Source: Janthinobacterium sp. 64
Lineage (GTDB): Bacteria; Pseudomonadota; Gammaproteobacteria; Burkholderiales; Burkholderiaceae_D
Direction of reading: 5' to 3'
NCBI RefSeq assembly: GCF_002813325.1
Contig: NZ_PHUG01000001.1
Span: 3,596,001-3,660,000 of the forward strand
DNA: 64,000 nt
Position 1 is the stretch's first letter, and each line of letters starts with the position of its first letter. Positions 21,501-28,607 of this stretch are shown here, piece after piece. The position numbers were made by a program, and so were the translations under genes. The notes under the pieces are model-generated. The model made no database searches, was not told the DNA's origin, and was given only the letters and a program-made list of their open reading frames with translations.

Positions 21501-24500
21501 TGCGCCAGCCCCAGCGAGGTGGCGCTCAGGCGCAGGCTCTGGCCCAGCGACAGCTTGACGTCGCCGTCAAAACTGAGCATGCCGTTCACATGCAGGGCCA
21601 GGTTGTCGAAACCGCCCGCCTGCACGCGGTCGGCGCCCAGGCGCGCGCTGCCGTAGCGCAGCGCCGCATCCTGCTGGCCGGCGCGCAAGTCCTCGGGCAA
21701 GGCGCTGTCGCCCTGCACCTGCGCCAGCTGCAGTTCGCGCGGCACGCGCACCGCGTTGTCCACGTTGTCGCCTTGCAAGTCGTAGCGGTTGACCTTGCCA
21801 TAATTGGGCGTGTCCAGCGCCAGCGCCAGGGTGCCGCCGGCCGCACCGGCGCCACCGGCCACGGCGCGCAGGGTGCCATCGGCAAAGATGCCGTTATACG
21901 AACTGAGCGCAATCAAACCGCCGTTGCCGGCCACGTTGACGGCGCCCTGGTTCGGCAAGTCCAGCGTGGCTTGCGCGCCGCTGGCGTCAAGCAGCGCACC
22001 AGGCCGCACGACGACAAAGGCGTCAGCCGCGTCGACGCTGGCGGCGTCGGCCTTGTAGCGGGCACCGATTTCGATGCTGCCGCCCTTGTCGGCGCGGCCA
22101 TAGCGGTCGCCGCGCATGTCGGTGGCGACCGTGGCGCGTCCGGCGACGTCGAGCACGGCCTTGTCGCCGATCCAGATCGACGTGGCTTGTCCCTTGCCGT
22201 TCGGCACATCCACCTCATTGCCCGTGCCAAACGTGCCGGGCAGGACGGCGATCTTGCCGCCCCAGGCGTCGAGGCGGCCGTCGATGGTGATCTGGTCATT
22301 GCCTGTCAGGCTGATCTGGCGGCCCGGATCGACCTTGATGGCGGCACCTTCCTGCACCGCCAGGGCCCCCTTCACGTAGGAGCTGCCGGCCGTCAGCGAC
22401 AGGTTGGCGCCGGCGCGCTGCGTCAGACGGGCCTTGCGCGCATCTTCCTGGTACAGCTGTGGCGTCCACAGTTCCAGCGCTGCAGCCGGATCGGTACCGC
22501 CCGCCACCGTGTGGCCCGTGGCGGGATTGAAACGCAGCACGGGCATCGCGACATCGATCTGCGCATCCTTGACCACCACGACGCCATCGCGGCCCGTGAT
22601 GGCGTAGTCGGCAAAGCCGCTCTGGAACAGGCTCGCGCCCAGCGCCAGCATGGGCTGGACGGCAACATCGCGTCCCAGCACCATGCCAGTCGGCAGCAGC
22701 ATGCCGCGCGGCGCGCGCACGTCGTCGGTGGCGACGCTGCCAGCCGCATACTGCGTCGTCACTGGCTGAATCGGCAAGCCGTTCGGAAAAACCGCCGCCG
22801 AGACCTCGAAACCTGTAGTGAGACCGTTGATGGCCGTTACCACGCTGCCGGCGGGAACGATGGAACCACCCCAGACATACGCCGTGCCGTTGATGAAGAA
22901 GCTCGCGCCCTGCGGCACCAGCAAGTCGGCCCCCAGCACCAGCGGTTTCTGCATCGACACATCCGCCGTCACGGGCTTGGCCAAGGTCTGGCCCGGCTTG
23001 ATCAGGCTGGTGATGATGGCGAAATCAAAGGGGACCTTCTCGCCCTTGGCAATCAAAAATTCATCGCTCAGGCGCAGGCCGACGGGGGCGCTGCTCCCCG
23101 CCGCCAGCACGTCGCCGCCCTGCAGCTTGCCGCCGATGCTGACGGCCGTGCCGCTGTCGATCACCAGGCGCCCGCCGCCCTTCACGCCATGGCCGCGCAA
23201 CTCGCCGTCAAGCTTGAGCAAGGCGCCCGTCGACGCTTTCTCCGTCGGCAGATCGACCGCCAGGGTGATGTCGCCGCCGCGCCCGCCCTGCAGGCTGCCA
23301 TTGCTCATCAGGGCCGCGCCGGACGAGACGTCGATGACGCTGCCGCCCGTCAGCTCAACGCCGCCCGAGCTTTTCAGAGTGACCTTGCCGCCATTCACAT
23401 ATGGCAAGCCGGCGACCGCGCCCGGATCGAGTTCCAGGTTGCTCCACAGGCCGCGCGCATCGAGACGCACGCCGGGCGCCACGCGCACGCCGGCCGTTCC
23501 CGCAGGACGGTTGTCCGGCACCAGCTTGCCTTCGACCCATACCGCGCCCGCATTCGCCAGGTAGCGCGAGATGATGTCACCGGCGGCGATGCTGCCGCCG
23601 CGCGCGCTCACGTTCGCCTTGATGGCCACGTCGGTGGCGTGCAGGGCGACGTCGCCGCCATCGGCCACGCGCACGTCCCCGTTGACGTCGAGCTTGTCGT
23701 AGGCGTAGATATTCAGGGCGCCCAGTTCCAGGCCATTGAGCCAGTCCGCATCGAGCTGCAAGGTCTTGCTGCGCGCGGCCGGCAAGGCTTCAGTGAGCAG
23801 CTGGCCATCGGCAACAGGCGCCACCTTGCCGATCTCGACTTTTTCCAGCACGGCTTGCGGGCTGTCGCGCAGCTGGCCCGCCTTCGTGTCGAAGACGGGC
23901 GTCATTTTGCCGACGATCAATTGACCGGCGCGCGCCGCCGACGTCTGCGCCTGCTTGTAGCTATCCATGCCGTCATCGCGCTTGCGCTGCTGGCGCTCGC
24001 CCTGGAACACGGACGTGTCGATATCGCCTTCCAGCACGGCCGCGCCCGTGGAAACGATCAGGCGGCCCGCATCGCGGCCCACCGTGTAGCCGTTTTCCAG
24101 GCGTTCGCGCGGACCGATCAAGGCATTCGCATAGGTTTCCGTCGTGTTCGCGCCCCAGCGCGCATGCGTGCTTTCAAAGCCGCGGTACAAGCCAGTGTAC
24201 AGATTGTCGCCGGGGGCAGTGCTGAGCTTGTACATCGCGCCATCGGCGCCCTTCAGCCACGTCTGCCTGACCATGCCCGTCTGCACGTCCAGCGAGCCGC
24301 CGGCGATATTGATGCGCGAACCGGCCTGCGTCACCACTTCGCCGCCGCCAAAGCCGACGGTGCCGCCCTGGGCCGCCCACTCGCCGATGCCGTGGCCACT
24401 GGTATTGAGGTAGCCGCTCACTTCCAGCAGGCCGCCGGCCGTGTACCAGCGGTCCGTGGCGTAGCCATTGGTGCCGGCCGGCACCAGCACCAGATCGCGG

Positions 24501-26176
24501 CGGTCGACCCACACGTCGCTGTTGTTCAGGTATTTCGCGTCGCGGCTGCCAGGTGCGTCGCGCTGTTCGTTGCCCTGCACATTGATCAGCACATTGTTGC
24601 TGCTCATGTCGACCTTCACGCCGACGGCGCCGGAGACGTCGATGGCGGCGTCGCGCGCCACGTGGCTGCGGCGGGCCGCGTCGACCAGCACCTGGCCGCC
24701 CGTGGCCAGGGTCAGCGAATCGCCTTCGAATTCCACGTTACCGGCCGAAACGATGCGCACCAGCGACTGGTCGCGCCGGTCCAGCGGCGTGTCCGTGCCC
24801 TTGCCCGTGTCTTTCAGCAAGGTATCGCGCTGCACGTCGAGCGCCGTGGCGCCGTTGTCGTCGATAAAAATGGCGCTGACGCTGCCGCGTCCCATGGTGA
24901 CCTTGGCGTCCTCGCCCGCCGCCGACAGGTGGATGGCGCCGCGTCCGTTGACGGAGGTGCTCGACAGCAGCATGCCGTCCTGGCGCAGCGTGTTGCCGCT
25001 CAGCGTGATGTCGCCGCCGGCCGACTGGATCAAGCCGCGGTTGACGACGGCGCCGGCGCCGCTGCCGGCCGTGCGCAGCATCTCGACTTCATTGCCGCGC
25101 GTGCTCGAATGCTGGTTCTTGTCCGTGCCCTGGCCCGGGCGCACGACGATGGCGTCGCCGGCGGCCAGCGTGGTCTGGCCATTCGGCGTGGTGATGGCGC
25201 CCGCATTGTCGACGCTGCGGCCGGCCAGCAGCACATAGCCGCCGCCTTCCGTCACCGTTTGCGGCTTGCGCGTGTCGATGCGCGCGCCGGCGGCGACGAC
25301 GACGTCGGCCTCGGCCTTGCCATGCGTAAAGGTATTCTGGCCCAGCAACAAATCATTCGCGAAGGTCGGCACGGCGCCCGCGCCCTGCGCCTTGCCGTAC
25401 AGGCCGCTCTTGAACTGGCTGTCGCTCATGCCCATGGCGGCGGCCGCCAGGTTGCGCGTATCGACCTGGCTGCTGCCCGTAAACACGATGCCGTTGCGGT
25501 TGACGATCATCACCGTGCCGTCGGCCTTGATCTGGCCCTGGATCTGGCTGGGGCGCGCCAGCGGATCATTCACGCGGTTCAAGACGGACCAGTGCGATTT
25601 CTGCTCGAACTGCACGGTGGTGTTTTTGCCGACGTTAAAACTTTCCCAGTTCAAAATCGCCTTGTCGTCCGTCTGCACCACCTGCACGACGGTCTTGCCG
25701 TCGGCCTGGCTCTGCACGGGGCCCTGGGCGTTGAGCCAGCCCGCCGTCAGGCTGTTAGTGTCGACCTGCAAGCCGCCCTTGACCAGGCCATCGGGCGCAC
25801 CGCCGGCGGCCAGTGCCGCCTGGCGCGCAGCCGCCTGCACCGCCTGTTCGGCGGCGATGCCGCGCGCGGCCAGCAACAGGTTGTTCAGCGATTGCTGCAG
25901 CTTGCCTTCGGCCTTTTGCTGCTGCAGCAAAGGATTGTTCAGCGAGGTGGCCGGCTGGCCATTCGGCAAGCGTCCCGTGGTGGCGGCCGTGCCCTGCTGC
26001 GCGCCCTTGCCCGCGAACCAGGCGCCGCTGAACGGCTGCTGCGCTTGCGCACCGCCCGCCTGCAGCAGCATGGCGATGGCCAGCGCCAGCGGTTTCAGGC
26101 GCACCGGACGCCCGTGGTGGCTGCCCGCCATGGCGGAGGAGGATGCGTGTTTCGTGACCGACTTGCTTCGCTGCAT
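12548..26176 (-). CDS. Giant two-partner-secretion exoprotein (filamentous haemagglutinin family, DUF3739)
   Basis: A 4542-residue exoprotein. A long basic leader of about 46 residues (VRLKPLALAIAMLLQAGGAQAQ) precedes a TPS secretion domain at about residues 130-310, with NWESFNVGKNTTVQFEQ and VNRNGIVFTGSSQVDTRN. Thousands of residues of beta-helix follow, rich in G, A, V, D and N. Near 4030-4180 a helical insert interrupts the helix (PDYAAFAARYLDPSRL to AELKAAGREYNDPDGMRRG). Residues about 4350-4430 match the DUF3739 tail (GDIDLIAPLGSIDAGEAGIR). The only cysteines I noticed form a CX6C pair near 2240. It is most likely an adhesin secreted by the adjacent TpsB. The ATG has AAAGGGAA upstream. 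No toxin domain is seen at the C-terminus, so a CdiA-type role is unlikely. Confidence 0.93.
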   Translation of the reverse strand: MQRSKSVTKHASSSAMAGSHHGRPVRLKPLALAIAMLLQAGGAQAQQPFSGAWFAGKGAQQGTAATTGRLPNGQPATSLNNPLLQQQKAEGKLQQSLNNLLLAARGIAAEQAVQAAARQAALAAGGAPDGLVKGGLQVDTNSLTAGWLNAQGPVQSQADGKTVVQVVQTDDKAILNWESFNVGKNTTVQFEQKSHWSVLNRVNDPLARPSQIQGQIKADGTVMIVNRNGIVFTGSSQVDTRNLAAAAMGMSDSQFKSGLYGKAQGAGAVPTFANDLLLGQNTFTHGKAEADVVVAAGARIDTRKPQTVTEGGGYVLLAGRSVDNAGAITTPNGQTTLAAGDAIVVRPGQGTDKNQHSSTRGNEVEMLRTAGSGAGAVVNRGLIQSAGGDITLSGNTLRQDGMLLSSTSVNGRGAIHLSAAGEDAKVTMGRGSVSAIFIDDNGATALDVQRDTLLKDTGKGTDTPLDRRDQSLVRIVSAGNVEFEGDSLTLATGGQVLVDAARRSHVARDAAIDVSGAVGVKVDMSSNNVLINVQGNEQRDAPGSRDAKYLNNSDVWVDRRDLVLVPAGTNGYATDRWYTAGGLLEVSGYLNTSGHGIGEWAAQGGTVGFGGGEVVTQAGSRINIAGGSLDVQTGMVRQTWLKGADGAMYKLSTAPGDNLYTGLYRGFESTHARWGANTTETYANALIGPRERLENGYTVGRDAGRLIVSTGAAVLEGDIDTSVFQGERQQRKRDDGMDSYKQAQTSAARAGQLIVGKMTPVFDTKAGQLRDSPQAVLEKVEIGKVAPVADGQLLTEALPAARSKTLQLDADWLNGLELGALNIYAYDKLDVNGDVRVADGGDVALHATDVAIKANVSARGGSIAAGDIISRYLANAGAVWVEGKLVPDNRPAGTAGVRVAPGVRLDARGLWSNLELDPGAVAGLPYVNGGKVTLKSSGGVELTGGSVIDVSSGAALMSNGSLQGGRGGDITLAVDLPTEKASTGALLKLDGELRGHGVKGGGRLVIDSGTAVSIGGKLQGGDVLAAGSSAPVGLRLSDEFLIAKGEKVPFDFAIITSLIKPGQTLAKPVTADVSMQKPLVLGADLLVPQGASFFINGTAYVWGGSIVPAGSVVTAINGLTTGFEVSAAVFPNGLPIQPVTTQYAAGSVATDDVRAPRGMLLPTGMVLGRDVAVQPMLALGASLFQSGFADYAITGRDGVVVVKDAQIDVAMPVLRFNPATGHTVAGGTDPAAALELWTPQLYQEDARKARLTQRAGANLSLTAGSSYVKGALAVQEGAAIKVDPGRQISLTGNDQITIDGRLDAWGGKIAVLPGTFGTGNEVDVPNGKGQATSIWIGDKAVLDVAGRATVATDMRGDRYGRADKGGSIEIGARYKADAASVDAADAFVVVRPGALLDASGAQATLDLPNQGAVNVAGNGGLIALSSYNGIFADGTLRAVAGGAGAAGGTLALALDTPNYGKVNRYDLQGDNVDNAVRVPRELQLAQVQGDSALPEDLRAGQQDAALRYGSARLGADRVQAGGFDNLALHVNGMLSFDGDVKLSLGQSLRLSATSLGLAQQPLPDGQDKAGSLASQVHLAAPYVRLGTAVRAQKDDYIVPNAVKGSKNLGKGRGILGVPLVAEDSLLQIDAGMLDIAGEVNMGTRGTIAQSSGADLVVERDAFEQLTLNSRGDMRLSNSAALYQPGNATLVAAQIYPATGDSGMVTVGQQSGIDEYGNLRVTLDPLRTLNIGRSGDGATPNQPFSVFGTLSLVAPTINQHGVLRAPLGQINLGAEGFEANTGRVNLLPGSLTSVSAKGLTMPYGGTLDGLSYLYDGNDVVFKGVGNGPEIALTGAAIDVQAGAVLDMSGGGTLTGAAFLAGRGGSTDARLNPLVQMKPNGGFTLPGLNTNPVYAIIPGVQPDVAPLTAEQGAGQPAVGRQITIAAGVPGLAAGTYTLLPSNFALLPGAFRVELNGLAGAVETGGTIAMRNGSFATAAQTGVAGTAIRDVVAQQAILTPADVLRSYSQYNETGYAAFAVAQATRDGVPRAALERDAKGVRVQLIAPSVHSVKDNHTPLMMDGSALYAPAEGGFGGSLLLGTGNHASTRYEVLADGTAPLADFDGVSVHASQINAFGAQRVGIGGLPRVNYSDFGTGSNQHANIAAIKESAGGIVLRDGAVLKAAEVFLVTARKDDGIILEQGSGINTLGRGKAAWDSRDGYVYEPMGSVLAVSNGWLDMLPAAPPSSESYGPGIIDIGACTKVGGACGGSTSLYSEGTIAAVTERAFTLRDNVRYGTRNLVLGMGAINVGSEASLADASARGALPDGLALNQGVLDRLLRGDTSTGAPALESLGLTARNSFNFYDSSQLSTIDAATGKSSLSRLVLNTPAIYGYGGTDALARIHTDTLVWQGATNAPGAVVANGPGTGSGRLQVDARRIEFGFTPDSRPDTIHNLDRLMLGFGQVALNASEQLTANNKGSLSVYQSQSAWDTATNGYRYSGGDLLINTPLLTGAAGSVNRLTAGGAVKVSAPAGAAAATPTNAALAGALGAEVALSGNSVSVDTSVVLPSGKLTLSAERDVLLGDKAKLDLAGRKIDFYDTSKYSWGGDVILDSRAGDVRQAAASVIDVSAVNNRAGKLSVVATGDAAGTADLRGSLLGGASGHYDAGGTQVPYAAGGVEVRAQQIGDFAGLNQRLNTGKVFGSRSFQLKQGNLTIGDELKAREVSVSVDGGSLTVSGRIDASGEQVGSIRLAGRDGVTIQSGAVLDAHGTVLRTDSYGQVIEAPNRAVIELAAPGGRLTLESGARFDLRSGDKGGNYGSIDLNARRLGGATGDDIDIDAAGALNIAGARTVNVNAFWQYKDAPAGTGKDADGRSYQSINQAYLDEKHADSQAFMAHALANGNLMDNKLRGLRGDANAFHLRPGVEIVSATPGGDLHIDGDIDLSGHRYDGVNPLARLSGVYGSGEAGALVLRAGGKLSVFGSITDGFDTSALPVTVDDKGWQLVKGRLPWGGEVVVPQAGLVTLAEDTYFKSGTSVNFAVPMKAMELRSGTLLAARATLTAELNLPAGSVLGGAVRNADGSVLYAAGTVLPKALTLSSGMQLDAGLRLPGAARVAAMLWPANVALPFPEGRPWDVADATNAVNGVVLASALALDKGSVLPAGTVVKLPGDVTMVSLRSADGSGSQGRNLALAPMLAQGSQAWSLRLVGGADTAAADTRALKPHAKDAHLMLADAHYGMGKVTSIKPGTGLPAKYIYSDAAIAEGYGPGDVNVEDFGGEEIMLEYFAHFVIKVAEGTPPVEVISVEPARQPLFSVLRTGTGDLDLLAAGDFDMRSLYGVYTAGTQSASPLVGGKDLFNLPRARTVKGQLLGTDGDAFIPFVDGGSQSLYRAWYPEHGGNLLLRAQGDVKGDTLAASVSRREDAIGWLRPQQDTSDIGTWLWRQGSGSTGGGVPTAWWINFGTYVPGTEGADLYSGMPFLSGFTGIGTLGGGNLLLQAGGDAGMLASRADAGGEFAPRSQGLNVAVGSTGRVTPDGKLLLTGGGDLDIRIGGGLNPVAEVRSFDSNSDRPNPNTRFERQLPGLNSTLTNLRGALRLEAGAVGGIELRFDRADPKESRPYETYTAGTAIASGGPILVPGDSGVRIDARGDVVLGGVADAGRVKQLGYGSPFSYQGVERTGEGWSWFSLWTPATAIDLFSAGGNLTPTSSWINATVGDNYAPSDGRFVMPSVLRAVAASGSLYYGNASLGRLGDGGKVDMPQNGVILAPSPVAPQFVRTGAGQLEMLAADSIHAAGYPITQSGADPRLLPSPFNPGFVGALGPVWFGHLPLHNVSQEALAPSALKLLGATSNGASGAQQTYPLFSMTPPTVSDYVPAGQLPAHFYANSGDIVGLRTGGIVYRGNLKGVSGALGLWYEGGGAVAVRAGRDIVNSGTPLGNVESVPDGAAGWTGQPFANSPELPEKPVVFGSSSARGNLFVHRHADDVSVVSAGRDIRYSTFYVAGPGQLNVSAGRDLYMADKAELRSLGSIVNVGQDKRGNGAGISVAAGVGRNGPDYAAFAARYLDPSRLADPAKPLADQAGSAVYVYGGKLTLADWLRGQFAYSGDEAGASAFLGTKQAELEKAGQQTGGVRRDLAREYAQVSQLHLVNWLTTRFGGDSGLGIRYDPATDARSFFAALPKEQQQVYLSNVYFAELKAAGREYNDPDGMRRGSYLRGREAIATLFPSQDKAGQKIEYQGDLTMFSSALYTVNGYGGVYTKRPVAGVRYLSPQEWAEAGRPDYNVPYVTVNDAGIHTDAGGDIGITVPGGRALIGVDGGYAPGEGSGVLTQGQGDIQMYAKDSILLGQSRIFTTFGGNILAWSATGDINAGRGTKSTVVYTPQRRTYDSIGLVSLSPSTPTTGAGIATLNPIPEVPPGDIDLIAPLGSIDAGEAGIRVSGNVNLAALQVVNAENIQVQGKSTGVPTIASVNVGALSNASAAASQAVTAAQDVLQRERAATRQALPSLFTVKVLGFGNEQADEGSKGKGSEPQASSYQPAGVVQVLGAGPLTAPQLQALTPNERRGLQP

Positions 26177-26331
26177 GGCGACATTCCCTTTTCATGTTCC
26201 GTTGCTGACCGATATCGCGAAAGGGCGCGCGGCACGCACGGGGCGGGCGGCAGGCACTGATTCGCGGCTTCCAGCAGCATTGACAGGGAACAAGGTCCGG
26301 GACTGCAAAAGGTCATGAAAATGTCATAATT

Positions 26332-26381
26332 GGCTGAGCACCTCGGGGCGCCAAGGCGGAGCGCCAAGGCGGGGCTCAGCC
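26332..26381 (-). repeat. Hairpin with a tandem 13-bp repeat at the fecR-like gene end
   Basis: GGCTGAGC and GCTCAGCC enclose two direct copies of GCGCCAAGGCGG(A/G). The structure overlaps the stop codon of the FecR-like gene and ends about 155 bp before tpsA. No T-run follows on the minus strand, so it is more likely an RNA-stabilising or attenuating structure than a classic terminator. Confidence 0.45.
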
Positions 26382-27323
26382 GAACAGCACGATGCCGCCC
26401 GGCAGCCGCGTCACGCGCGCGCCATACGCGTCCTGGATCAGGGCGATCACGTCGTCGAGGCGGTCGAGCGAAAAGCTCGCTTGCACGCGCGTCAGTTTCA
26501 AAGCCTCGCCATTGAGGATCAGCTTGCCGGGACGGTAGCGGTTCACCTCGTCCACCACCTCGGCCAGGGTGCTTTGTTTAAAAACCAGCAACCGGTGGCG
26601 CCACGCGCTGACGTCGCTTTTTGCCACCGCGCGGGCGATGCCGAAATGCTCGGGCCGGTAGCGCAGCTGCTGGCCCGCCGCCAGTTCCGCATCGTTGCCG
26701 GCCTGCGCCACGCGCAAGCGGCCCGCCAGGCACGTCACGCACACTTCCTGGCCGAACAGCCGGATATTGAAGCGCGCACTGCCGGCCGACACCGTGCCGT
26801 CGCCCGCCTGCACGCGCACCCGCGCCGCGCCGCGCAAGCCGGCCTGAAATTCCGCTTCGCCCGCCAGCAGCACCAGCGCCGCGGCGCCATCCTGCAGCGG
26901 CGCCGCATCGAGGCGCGTCTGCGTATTCATCTGCACCAGCACGCCGCCGTCGAGCGCCACTTCGCGCTGCTCGCCCGTGCCGGTGGCGTAGTCGGCGGCA
27001 AGACCGGCCACGGCCGGCCACAGGTCCGTGGGCGGGCGCAGCACCAGTAAACCCAGCGAGGCGGCCACGGCGCCACCGAGCCAGGCGCGCCGCGCCACGT
27101 TGACGGGCGCCTGCGCCCGCTTGACGGCGCGCGCGGCCGGCGCCATGGCGCCCCACACGGCGCGCGCCTCGGCAAAGGCGTTGGCATGCTTGCGGCTGCG
27201 CGCGCACCAGTGGCGAAACACTTGCGCGTCGCGCTCGCTGACCTGGCCCGAGGCCAGGCGCACGACCCACGCCTGCGCTTCCTTCTGGATGACACCCATG
27301 TCGTCTTCCGTTTGTTCAATCAT
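26376..27323 (-). CDS. FecR-like anti-sigma factor
   Basis: A 315-residue regulator. The cytoplasmic N-terminus matches the FecR N-terminal domain (AQAWVVRLASGQVSERDAQVFRHWC). One transmembrane helix follows (about residues 75-97), then the periplasmic FecR domain (REVALDGGVLVQMNTQTRLD, LLAGEAEFQAG). It ends in an STN-like closing region (STLAEVVDEVNRYRPGKLIL). Such proteins hold an ECF sigma factor until a periplasmic signal arrives. The start at 27323 overlaps the sigma gene by 8 bp, which implies translational coupling. The open frame continues upstream to 27671 but only as the sigma gene read in a wrong frame. It is the last gene before tpsA, so tpsA is a likely target. Confidence 0.88.
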   Translation of the reverse strand: MIEQTEDDMGVIQKEAQAWVVRLASGQVSERDAQVFRHWCARSRKHANAFAEARAVWGAMAPAARAVKRAQAPVNVARRAWLGGAVAASLGLLVLRPPTDLWPAVAGLAADYATGTGEQREVALDGGVLVQMNTQTRLDAAPLQDGAAALVLLAGEAEFQAGLRGAARVRVQAGDGTVSAGSARFNIRLFGQEVCVTCLAGRLRVAQAGNDAELAAGQQLRYRPEHFGIARAVAKSDVSAWRHRLLVFKQSTLAEVVDEVNRYRPGKLILNGEALKLTRVQASFSLDRLDDVIALIQDAYGARVTRLPGGIVLFG

Positions 27324-27873
27324 GATGTTTAGACGTTTTTCCCGCGCCGGGACCGAAGCGCTGGATGAAATCGCGTCCCATGCGTTCACAACAGTGTTCG
27401 AGGCCGGCGCGCAATTCCTTCTCCACCGTGCGGGCGGAAATGCCGAAGCGCTCGGCGATGTCGCGGTGCGGCAACTGGTCGACGCGGGCGGCGATGACGA
27501 TGGCGCGCCGGCGTTTCGGCAACTCCTGCATGGCCCGTTCCAGTTCTTCCAGTTCGGCGCGCGCGCTGAAGGTGCGGGCCGGGTCGGCCAATTCATCGGC
27601 CATCTCGTACAAGTCGTCGATGTCGGGCAGGCTGAGCAGACGCGCATTGTCGCGGCGTTGATCTTCCGCAATGTTGATGGCGATACGCATCAGATACGCG
27701 GACGGGTAGCTGATCGCCTCGGGCGTATTCATCCGTTCCACCCGCAGATACGTTTCATGCAGCGCGTCATTGGCCAGGTCTTCCGAGCCGAGGCGGCGCT
27801 GCAGGTGGCGGCGAAACTGGCCGTAGCGCTCCAGGAACAGCTTGCGCAAGGTGGTTTTGAGTAATTCCGACAT
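27316..27873 (-). CDS. ECF-family RNA polymerase sigma factor (FecI-like)
   Basis: A 185-residue sigma factor. Region 2 runs from about residue 10 (FLERYGQFRRHLQRRLGSED, then AYLMRIAINIAEDQRRD). Region 4 is a helix-turn-helix near the end (LPHRDIAERFGISARTVEKE). The ATG at 27873 has GGAG 10 bases upstream and lies 2 bp after the STN protein stop; an in-frame ATG at 27912 would overlap that gene. The order of STN protein, sigma and FecR resembles iron-type cell-surface signalling, except that no TonB-dependent transducer barrel is next to it. It probably transcribes the adhesin operon downstream, but a promoter could not be shown. Confidence 0.9.
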   Translation of the reverse strand: MSELLKTTLRKLFLERYGQFRRHLQRRLGSEDLANDALHETYLRVERMNTPEAISYPSAYLMRIAINIAEDQRRDNARLLSLPDIDDLYEMADELADPARTFSARAELEELERAMQELPKRRRAIVIAARVDQLPHRDIAERFGISARTVEKELRAGLEHCCERMGRDFIQRFGPGAGKTSKHHD

Positions 27874-27875
27874 GC

Positions 27876-28607
27876 TCAGGGCGCTCCAGCCAGCTGCAGG
27901 TAGGGCGCGCAATCGGCGCCAGGGTCGGGCCGCGGCGTTAATAAAATCGTCAGCGGCTGCGGCAAGCCCGCCGGCGGCGCGCCATCGATCAGCAGGCTGC
28001 TCAAGCGCAGCAGCACGGCACGGTCGCGCTGTTCCACGCCGCTCGGTTCGAGCACGTGCACGGCGCGCACCTTGCCCCGCTCGTCAAGCCACAGCTGGAA
28101 GGCCAGCCGGTAGCGGCCAAAGGCGTCCGGATGCAGCCGGCACAGGGCGCGCGTGAGCGAGCGCTGCAGGATGGCGGCATAGCCTTGCAATGCTGCGCTG
28201 GCAGGGGTCACTTCGGCAGGCACGGGCGCTGCTGCCACGGGCGCGTCGGCCAGCGCCAGCAAGGTAAACGCATTGCTGCCGCTGAAGCGCGCGCCCAGCT
28301 GGGTGCCTGCCAGCAGGCGCTGCAGCGCTTCGGCCGGCGTGTAATCGCCGCGCACGGGCGCGGCCACTTTGCCGGCCGCCAACTGGCTGCTGACGAGCAC
28401 GGAATACCCGGTCACTTCGCCAAACGCCACCAGGGCCGCATCGAGCGGCTGGGCGGGCAAGTCGAAGCGCACGGTGGCCTGCGTGCCGGCCTCATTGCCG
28501 GACGCACTGGCAGCCGGCCGCGCGAATGTCATGAATGTCATCAATGTCATCAGCAAGCAGGCGGACAGGGCATTACCCCTTGCGGTGCGGCGGTGGATTC
28601 GTGTCAT
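27876..28607 (-). CDS. Secreted STN-domain protein with a TonB-C-like tail
   Basis: A 243-residue periplasmic protein. A signal peptide (about residues 1-36) precedes an STN domain at about 46-115 (FDLPAQPLDAALVAFGEVTG, APVRGDYTPAEALQRLLAGT). After a short linker comes a C-terminal domain resembling TonB-C folds (RYRLAFQLWLDERGKVRAVHV). STN domains normally sit at the front of TonB-dependent transducers or secretins and signal to FecR; here there is no barrel at all. The gene is directly upstream of the sigma factor (2-bp gap), so it is likely the periplasmic input or adaptor of that switch. Both domain assignments are by eye; the STN call is the firmer one. Confidence 0.8.
   Translation of the reverse strand: MTRIHRRTARGNALSACLLMTLMTFMTFARPAASASGNEAGTQATVRFDLPAQPLDAALVAFGEVTGYSVLVSSQLAAGKVAAPVRGDYTPAEALQRLLAGTQLGARFSGSNAFTLLALADAPVAAAPVPAEVTPASAALQGYAAILQRSLTRALCRLHPDAFGRYRLAFQLWLDERGKVRAVHVLEPSGVEQRDRAVLLRLSSLLIDGAPPAGLPQPLTILLTPRPDPGADCAPYLQLAGAP

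Noticed and set aside
12548..26176. Contact-dependent inhibition toxin (CdiA) for the exoprotein
   Set aside because: No toxin-like C-terminal domain or VENN-type motif is seen, and no immunity gene follows; a TpsB gene does.
14966..26260. A 3764-codon open frame on the plus strand opposite the exoprotein gene
   Set aside because: It mirrors tpsA codon by codon. Its His/Arg/Gln-rich composition is what high-GC antisense frames give; there is no signal, ribosome-binding site or family.
27324..27671. A longer start for the FecR-like gene
   Set aside because: The extra residues are the sigma gene in a wrong frame, and the ATG at 27323 gives the normal FecR N-terminus.
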